Assembly: GCA_910580075.1 (NCBI GenBank)
Contig: CAJTVR010000020.1
Location: forward strand, 11,746-49,095
Reading direction: 5' to 3'
Length of the DNA stretch: 37,350 nt
Source of the DNA: an uncultured Eubacterium sp.
GTDB lineage: Bacteria > Bacillota > Clostridia > Lachnospirales > Lachnospiraceae
This document shows, one piece after another, positions 32,464-37,350 of this stretch. Every line of letters begins with the position of its first letter. The first letter of the stretch is position 1. The position numbers and the translations under genes are program-made. The notes below the pieces were generated by a model. It was given only the letters and a program-made list of their open reading frames with translations. It was not told the origin of the DNA and made no database searches.

Positions 32464-32483
32464 TAAATTTTTTAAAAAATTTA
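32464..32483. repeat. 20-bp perfect AT palindrome between divergent genes
   Basis: TAAATTTTTTAAAAAATTTA at 32464-32483 is a perfect palindrome between eno (minus) and the His/Cys-rich protein gene (plus), about 80 bases from the eno start and 92 from the other. It could be an operator or simply a bendable A-tract upstream element for either promoter. Confidence 0.55.
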
Positions 32484-32575
32484 TTTTTTTCTGCAAGGTT
32501 TCAGCCGGATGAATCGTATTATATATGAAAGGGTAAATAATAACTGTACAGGCAAATAAAAGGAGGAAATTTAAA

Positions 32576-32809
32576 ATGAAATTATTAAACAGCTGGAAGA
32601 AAGCAGCAGCGGCAGCAATGGCAGCAATTATGCTGGCAGGAAGTTTTACCGTACAGGTTATGGCTCACGGACATCATGGCAGCAGCCACCACAGCAGCAG
32701 ATCATACTGCTCTTACCATGGTACAACACATAAACGCAGCACAAGCTGTTCGAAATACTGTGCATATCATGGTACGACACATACAAACGGAAGAGTACAC
32801 TGCTATTAA
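32576..32809 (+). CDS. secreted His/Cys-rich small protein
   Basis: 77 residues. A clear signal peptide (SWKKAAAAAMAAIMLAGSF, residues about 6-24) ends with a probable signal peptidase I site at VMA-HG (after residue 30). The mature 47 residues have ten His and four Cys (45, 58, 62, 76). They include two copies of YC(S/A)YHGTTH, at 44-52 and 61-69, preceded by HGHHGSSHHSS. This pattern suggests metal binding (zinc, copper or nickel) or a small disulfide fold outside the cell. AAAGGAGG lies before the ATG and a hairpin terminator follows, so it is an independent gene. I do not know a characterised family for it. Confidence 0.8.
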   Translation: MKLLNSWKKAAAAAMAAIMLAGSFTVQVMAHGHHGSSHHSSRSYCSYHGTTHKRSTSCSKYCAYHGTTHTNGRVHCY

Positions 32810-32867
32810 TCATCTGCTGAAGCAGTTTTGAAAAATGCTGGTATCGTTTCAAATGAAAGTAATGTGA

Positions 32868-32901
32868 ACAGCCGTCCGGTTTGAAGGGGACGGCTGTTTT
32901 T
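32868..32901 (+). terminator. intrinsic terminator after the His/Cys-rich gene
   Basis: AACAGCCGTCC (32868-32878) pairs with GGACGGCTGTT (32888-32898), 9-base loop, followed by a T-run. Confidence 0.9.
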
Positions 32902-32916
32902 GTCCCAGAGCAGGCG

Positions 32917-33820
32917 GATTGCCGGACGCCAGGCGGAGAAACTTTTACCTTTTTCTGTTCCGCCTTCGAACAGTAAGAAATTCTAAATTTTCTACTTCCA
33001 GGCTGTGGCGGCGGACGGACCGGTGCCTGATGCCCTGGCGTTACGGCATGCTTTATGCAGCGGCACTGGCAGGCACCTTTTGGGGCTTCCAGGTTTTAAC
33101 CAGCGGCAGACAGTGAGCCCCAAATCCTGTGCATCAGGCAGAAAATTAAGAATTTCTAACTGTTTTCCGGAGTCACAGAAAAAGGAAAAAGTGTCTCTGT
33201 CCGGCTGGTACTGGCTGAATTTATGTGTCTGTCCGGCTGCCTGCTGTGCAGCGAAGTTCCGCAGCATGACGTTTATCCTGTCACATCCAGCCGGCTGAAT
33301 TTTACGTGTATGCCCGGCTTCCGTTTTCAAGACTTGCAAAGCACGGCTTTCAGCTGCATGTTACAGGGCAGACGCCCGGCGCTTCCTGGCTGCCGAAGGG
33401 TAAGCATCATGCTGGCAGACCGCGCACAAAGCCGGCTGATGTCCGGCTGCGGAAAAATAAAAATCTGCCTTCCGTGTTTCGAATATGTCTGGAAAACGGT
33501 ATCCGGACAGACATATAGGCTCATCCAGTATCAGCCAGGCAGAGAAATGTTTTCCTTTTTCTGTGACTCCGGAGAACAGTTAGAAATTCTTAATTTTCTG
33601 CCTCATACCCAGGATTTGGGGCTCACTGTCTGCTGCTGAAAACCTGGAAGCCCCAAAAGGTGCCTGCCAGTGCCACTGCATAAAGCATGCCGTAACGCCA
33701 GGGCATCAGGCACCGGTCCGTCCGCTGCCACCGCCTGGAAACAGAACACTTAGAACTTCCTGCTTTTTGCAGGCGGAACATCAGAAGGAAGCGCTGCTCC
33801 CTCTGGCGTCCGGCTAATCA
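32917..33820. repeat. 0.9-kb non-coding element made of a giant imperfect inverted repeat
   Basis: The left arm (32917-33236, about 320 bp) and right arm (33503-33820, about 318 bp) are reverse complements along their whole length, with scattered mismatches and small gaps, around a 266-bp centre. Examples: GGACGGACCGGTGCCTGATG at about 33013 has its complement at about 33705-33724; GCCGGACGCCAG at 32921-32932 has CTGGCGTCCGGC at 33803-33814. The tips (GATT, optional A, GCCGGACGCCAG, then GGAG) look like terminal inverted repeats. Short frames exist on both strands, but none has a ribosome binding site or recognisable domain. The right tip contains the stop codon of the exonuclease gene. The centre also repeats part of the arm (GGCTGAATTT...CCGGCT at 33213-33238 and 33293-33319). 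Confidence 0.85.
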
Positions 33821-35017
33821 GTATCCTGGATGCTTCCCGCTCTTCAGCACCTCCAGCATATGCATACAGTAACGCTTCAAAAACATCTCATCCCCGGCAT
33901 ATGCATGTTCCCACTCAAAATACGAAACACTGTCTTTATATTCCTTATAAAATACCGGCCCCGCTGTTTCCTCATACTGAGGCAGGAAGATTCCCTCTTT
34001 TTTAGTGTAACAGGAAGCTGATTTTGCCTTCTGTCTGCAGGACTTATCTACAAAAGAAGCAATACTTTTATGGATAGCCGTATCTTCCTGCGGCAGATAA
34101 TAGTAGTTTTTATAATCTGGATAAAAATGTTTCAGGACTCCCTGAAAGAATGGAATACGCAAAAAGGCAAGGTCTTTTCTGGCATGCAGGTAACAGCTGG
34201 CGTTATGGCAGGATATGGCAGCTGCAAGAGGTTCGTTTAGTCTGCAGGTAATAAGCAGCTCCAGTCCTTCTGTGCCATCCAGATTCCGGCAGGGCTGCTG
34301 CCTGCATTCAACAGGTATAAAACCGCCTTTAAAAAAGGCGTCATAAGCATACAGGCAGACCAGTCCCGCCATGCCGAGGACATCTTCATAATTATGCTGC
34401 AGCAAAAGATGCAGAAGCTGTTCATCGGGATGCTTTTGATATGTTTTATATAAACTGACCAGTTCCCTGCCGCTGTATGCATCTTCGCACCCGATGCCGG
34501 CAAACAGTTCCAGTGCCTTTTGCTTATAGCTGTCCAGGCGGAAAATATGGCGGTAAGAACAGGCCAGACGGTACAGGTCTGCGTGGATTTCGGGCTCATA
34601 AGAAAAATAAAAATCTAAGCCGAGGCGGGCTGCGCAGTCTTTTATAAACGGGAGGTCAAATAAAGTGCCGTTAAAGGTGATGAGCGTATCAAAACGGCTG
34701 AGCAGGGGTTCCAGGCAGGAGAGCAGTATGGGTTCTTCTTCGGGAGTTTCTGCAAAAAACTGTTCTATTATTATGCTGCATGCCGCGCTGTCTTCTGTCT
34801 GCCGGGTGAAAGAGGAAGCTGTTTTATGTAAACCCCCAGATGCGTCTGTATCTTTTGATTCCTGTCTGTCAAACCAGGCAGCGCCGATTAAGTAAAGCTG
34901 GTTTTTTTCAGGAGAAAAGCCGGTTGTTTCAATATCTAAAAACAGCGCGTTTTGACAAAAAACAGCACTTTCAGGTACAGGTTTCGGCAAATTAGCACAT
35001 TTTTTTGTTTTTTTCAT
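33818..35017 (-). CDS. YprB-like ribonuclease H-fold 3'-5' exonuclease
   Basis: About 399 residues. DEDD exonuclease motifs: Exo I FLDIETTGF (Asp28, Glu30), Exo II LITFNGTLFDLPFIKD (Asp121) and Exo III HNYEDVLGMAGL (His208 to Asp212, DEDDh spacing). HADLYRLACSYRHIFRLDSYKQKALE between Exo II and III (read as the two parts HADLYRLACS and LDSYKQKALE) is typical of the YprB family. The C-terminal half (about 230-399) is a less conserved extension. The frame can start at 35041, but GGAG at suitable distance favours the ATG at 35017; TATAAT lies at 35060-35055 on the minus strand. The substrate is not known. Its 3' end is embedded in the tip of the inverted-repeat element. Confidence 0.85.
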   Translation of the reverse strand: MKKTKKCANLPKPVPESAVFCQNALFLDIETTGFSPEKNQLYLIGAAWFDRQESKDTDASGGLHKTASSFTRQTEDSAACSIIIEQFFAETPEEEPILLSCLEPLLSRFDTLITFNGTLFDLPFIKDCAARLGLDFYFSYEPEIHADLYRLACSYRHIFRLDSYKQKALELFAGIGCEDAYSGRELVSLYKTYQKHPDEQLLHLLLQHNYEDVLGMAGLVCLYAYDAFFKGGFIPVECRQQPCRNLDGTEGLELLITCRLNEPLAAAISCHNASCYLHARKDLAFLRIPFFQGVLKHFYPDYKNYYYLPQEDTAIHKSIASFVDKSCRQKAKSASCYTKKEGIFLPQYEETAGPVFYKEYKDSVSYFEWEHAYAGDEMFLKRYCMHMLEVLKSGKHPGY

Positions 35018-35173
35018 TTTTCTTATCTCCATATTGCACAATTTTTCGAAATAGATTATAATAAAAAAGACTGTATGATAAATCAGGTTTCTTGTAGTTT
35101 ATCATAACACGGATGCATGGAATACTGGAAGCTGTTTCCACATAAAGTATTAGGAAAAATACAATTTAGCTGT

Positions 35174-35201
35174 ACATATAAAATGAAGTGTATGCTATAA
35201 T
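35174..35201 (+). promoter_or_regulatory. extended -10 promoter of the rnf operon
   Basis: TATAAT at 35196-35201 is preceded by TGC, forming the extended -10 motif TGnTATAAT. A -35 is poor (TGTACA at 35171-35176, long spacer), which extended -10 promoters tolerate. This places the start near 35208, about 70 bases before rnfC. Confidence 0.6.
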
Positions 35202-35276
35202 CTAATGTGGCGCAGCATGAGTCAGTGTATGCATTCATGCTTTACAATACTATTTAGAAAGAAGGGGACGTAAAAT

Positions 35277-36596
35277 ATGGGATTACGTACATTTAAAAAT
35301 GGCGTCCATCCTTTCGAAGGAAAGGAATTGTCCAAGGAAAAGCCAGTGCAGGAGCTGCTCCCGAAAGGGGAACTGGTATTTCCGGTATCACAGCATATTG
35401 GCGCACCTGCAAAGCCAGTTGTAAAGGCTGGTGATACGGTACTAAGAGGCCAGGTCATTGCAGAAGCCGGGGGCTTTGTATCAGCTCCGATTCATTCTTC
35501 TGTATCAGGTACGGTTAAGAAAATCGAACCGCGCCGGGTGGCAGTCGGTGATCTTGTAAACTCCATTATCATTGAGAGTGACGGGGAAATGAAAGAAGTA
35601 GAATATAAGGAGTCTGCAAATATTTCCCTGCTGTCAAAGGAAGAAATTATTGAGAAAGTGAAAAATGCAGGCGTTGTCGGCATGGGCGGTGCCGGCTTCC
35701 CGACGCATGTAAAACTTTCTCCAAAGGAACCTGACAAAATTGACTATATCATTGCAAACTGTGCTGAATGCGAGCCTTATCTTACTTCGGATTACAGACG
35801 TATGATGGAAAATCCGGAACAGCTTGTAGAAGGCATGAAAATTGTCCTTCAGCTATTCCCGAAGGCAAAAGGTGTGTTTGGCATTGAGGATAACAAAAAA
35901 GACTGTATTGAAAAAATGCAGGAAATCGTAAAAGACGACCCGCGCTTAGAAGTAGCGGAACTTATGACCAAATATCCGCAGGGCGGCGAGCGCCAGCTGA
36001 TTTATGCGGTAACTGGCAGGTCGATTAATTCTGCCATGCTTCCGGCAGATGCAGGATGTATTGTAGATAACGTAGAAACGCTTGTGGCTATTTACAATGC
36101 AGTCAAGCTTGGCAAGCCGGTTATGCACCGTATTTTTACAGTGACCGGAGATGCGGTAAGCGATCCGCGCAATTTTTATGTCTGCACAGGAACGAATTTT
36201 CAGGAGATTTTAGATGCAGCGGGCGGGTGCAAAACACAGCCTGAAAAGATGATTGCCGGAGGGCCGATGATGGGATTTGCATTATTCGGGCTGAATATTC
36301 CGGTTACAAAGACGAGTTCTGCACTGCTTTGCATGACAAAAGACGAGGTTGCAGCCTGTGCGCCGACGCCGTGTATCAACTGCGGACGGTGTGTGGATGC
36401 ATGTCCGGAGCTTTTAATACCTTCAAGGCTTGCAAAATTCTCTGACCACGGGGAAAAAGAAACTTTTGAAAAATGGAACGGCATGGAATGCGTGGAATGC
36501 GGCAGCTGCAGCTTTATCTGTCCTGCAAGAAGACAGCTGGCACAGTCCATTAAGACAATGAAGAAGAACATTCTTGCAGATCGAAGAAAGAAATAA
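35277..36596 (+). CDS. rnfC: Rnf ion-translocating ferredoxin:NAD+ oxidoreductase subunit RnfC
   Basis: 439 residues. The N-terminal barrel-sandwich segment (TFKNGVHPFEGKELSKEKPV) leads to the NADH/FMN domain (VVGMGGAGFPTHVKL, IIANCAECEPYLTSDYR). The C-terminal ferredoxin domain has two 4Fe-4S motifs, CINCGRCVDACP and CVECGSCSFICP. RnfC is the NADH-side subunit of the membrane complex that couples reduced ferredoxin oxidation to ion export in anaerobes. AGAAAGAAGGGG lies upstream of the ATG. It is the first gene of the operon, as in other Clostridia (C-D-G-E-A-B order). Confidence 0.96.
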   Translation: MGLRTFKNGVHPFEGKELSKEKPVQELLPKGELVFPVSQHIGAPAKPVVKAGDTVLRGQVIAEAGGFVSAPIHSSVSGTVKKIEPRRVAVGDLVNSIIIESDGEMKEVEYKESANISLLSKEEIIEKVKNAGVVGMGGAGFPTHVKLSPKEPDKIDYIIANCAECEPYLTSDYRRMMENPEQLVEGMKIVLQLFPKAKGVFGIEDNKKDCIEKMQEIVKDDPRLEVAELMTKYPQGGERQLIYAVTGRSINSAMLPADAGCIVDNVETLVAIYNAVKLGKPVMHRIFTVTGDAVSDPRNFYVCTGTNFQEILDAAGGCKTQPEKMIAGGPMMGFALFGLNIPVTKTSSALLCMTKDEVAACAPTPCINCGRCVDACPELLIPSRLAKFSDHGEKETFEKWNGMECVECGSCSFICPARRQLAQSIKTMKKNILADRRKK

Positions 36597-36624
36597 GGAA
36601 ATACATAGAAAGAGGTGAATAATT

Positions 36625-37350
36625 GTGAGTGATATGTTAAAAGTTTCATCTTCACCACATGTCCGTGCCAAAGATACGACGGACAGAATTATGCTGTATG
36701 TCATTATAGCATTGCTGCCGACGAGTCTTTTTGGCGTATACAATTTTGGCATGCGTGCCCTGATTTTGATAATCGTTACGATTTTAAGCTGTGTGGCTTC
36801 GGAATGGGTGTTTGAAAAGATTACGAAGCGGCCGGATACGTTAAAAGATCTAAGTGCAGTTGTTACCGGACTTTTATTAGCATTAAACCTTCCGGTTTCC
36901 CTTCCATACTGGCAGGCAGTGCTTGGCGGTGTATTTGCGATTGTTGTTGTAAAGATGCTGTTTGGCGGATTAGGACAGAACTTTATGAACCCGGCGCTTG
37001 GTGCAAGATGTTTCCTTTTAATTTCCTTTACCGGAAGCATGACTGCATTTACATATGACGGTGTGAGTACAGCTACGCCGCTTGCTTTGTTAAAAAGCGG
37101 GGAAGAGCTGAATGTTACGGTTATGGATATGCTGATTGGCCGTACGGCAGGTACAATTGGAGAGACTTCCGCGATTGCTATTTTAATCGGTGCGGTCTTT
37201 TTAATTTTAATGGGAGTGATTGATTTAAAAATCCCAGCTTCCTATATTATTACGTTTACGATTTTTATTCTGCTGTTTGGCGGACACGGTTTTGACTGGA
37301 CATTTGTAACAGCACAGCTTTGCGGCGGCGGTATTATGCTGGGCGCGTTT
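36625..37350 (+). CDS. rnfD: Rnf complex membrane subunit RnfD (cut by window edge)
   Basis: The frame from a GTG at 36625 stays open to the last base, so 242 residues are visible and the end is missing. The GTG follows AGAGGTG at suitable distance. The N terminus (LKVSSSPHVRAKDTTDRIML) is the RnfD/NqrB family opening, SAVVTGLLLALNLPVSLPYW and FMNPALGARCFLL are conserved membrane segments, and DGVSTATPLALL contains the threonine that carries covalent FMN in this family. At least six membrane helices are visible. It is the ion-channel/flavin subunit, 28 bases after rnfC. Confidence 0.95.
   Translation, partial: MSDMLKVSSSPHVRAKDTTDRIMLYVIIALLPTSLFGVYNFGMRALILIIVTILSCVASEWVFEKITKRPDTLKDLSAVVTGLLLALNLPVSLPYWQAVLGGVFAIVVVKMLFGGLGQNFMNPALGARCFLLISFTGSMTAFTYDGVSTATPLALLKSGEELNVTVMDMLIGRTAGTIGETSAIAILIGAVFLILMGVIDLKIPASYIITFTIFILLFGGHGFDWTFVTAQLCGGGIMLGAF

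Noticed and set aside
33005..33639. Plus-strand frames of 97 and 138 residues inside the inverted-repeat element
   Set aside because: No ribosome binding site, no recognisable domain, overlapping frames on both strands, and the DNA is explained by the inverted repeat.

Overview
The window looks like chromosomal DNA from an anaerobic Gram-positive bacterium of the class Clostridia, most likely Lachnospiraceae. This is inferred from the family content (RnfC/RnfD, anaerobic ribonucleotide reductase, a PadR-DUF1700-DUF4097-PspC module, MecA), the strong AAAGGAGG-type ribosome binding sites, and the moderately AT-rich composition. No rRNA, tRNA, CRISPR array or transposase gene was seen.

Region 1 (1-20.9 kb) is one long same-strand surface polysaccharide locus. 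It opens with the tail of an XRE-type regulator and a Wzz-like chain-length protein. Assembly genes follow: three GT2, a GT14-like, a GT4 and an EpsG/Wzy-type membrane protein. Next comes a CDP-3,6-dideoxyhexose cassette: RfbF (CDP-glucose synthesis), RfbH (C3 dehydration), an SDR reductase and an RmlC-like epimerase. More transferases follow (DUF5672, GT17, another GT2, a DUF3431-like protein), then a one-polypeptide ABC flippase, two GT11-type fucosyltransferases, and Gmd plus GDP-fucose synthase. Many junctions overlap by 4 bp (ATGA or GTGA) and a strong terminator closes the locus, so it is probably one operon. The likely product is a fucosylated repeat-unit polysaccharide carrying a 3,6-dideoxy sugar. 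CDP-glucose 4,6-dehydratase (RfbG), the RfbH reductase partner, an initiating phosphoglycosyltransferase and a Wzx flippase are not in the window.

Region 2 (20.9-30.9 kb) holds small regulated units: a chemoreceptor on the minus strand; the PadR-DUF1700-DUF4097 operon with a palindrome over its promoter, followed by PspC; a stand-alone hisB coupled to a 52-residue ORF; degenerate direct repeats; nrdD behind a near-consensus promoter with two NrdR-like boxes but no nrdG; a small membrane protein; and an XRE regulator with a perfect 28-bp palindrome at its promoter, followed by a MecA-like adaptor.

Region 3 (30.9-35.0 kb) holds enolase with an unusual six-cysteine insertion, a secreted His/Cys-rich mini-protein, a 0.9-kb non-coding element that is almost entirely one imperfect inverted repeat, and a YprB-like DEDD exonuclease. 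A diverged fragment of the same repeat family lies in the chemoreceptor/PadR intergenic region.

Region 4 (35.0-37.35 kb) is the start of an rnf operon: rnfC complete, rnfD cut by the window edge.

The observations most worth following up are the cysteine-rich insertion in enolase, the 0.9-kb inverted-repeat element with its dispersed relative, the incomplete CDP-dideoxyhexose pathway, and the small secreted His/Cys-rich protein.
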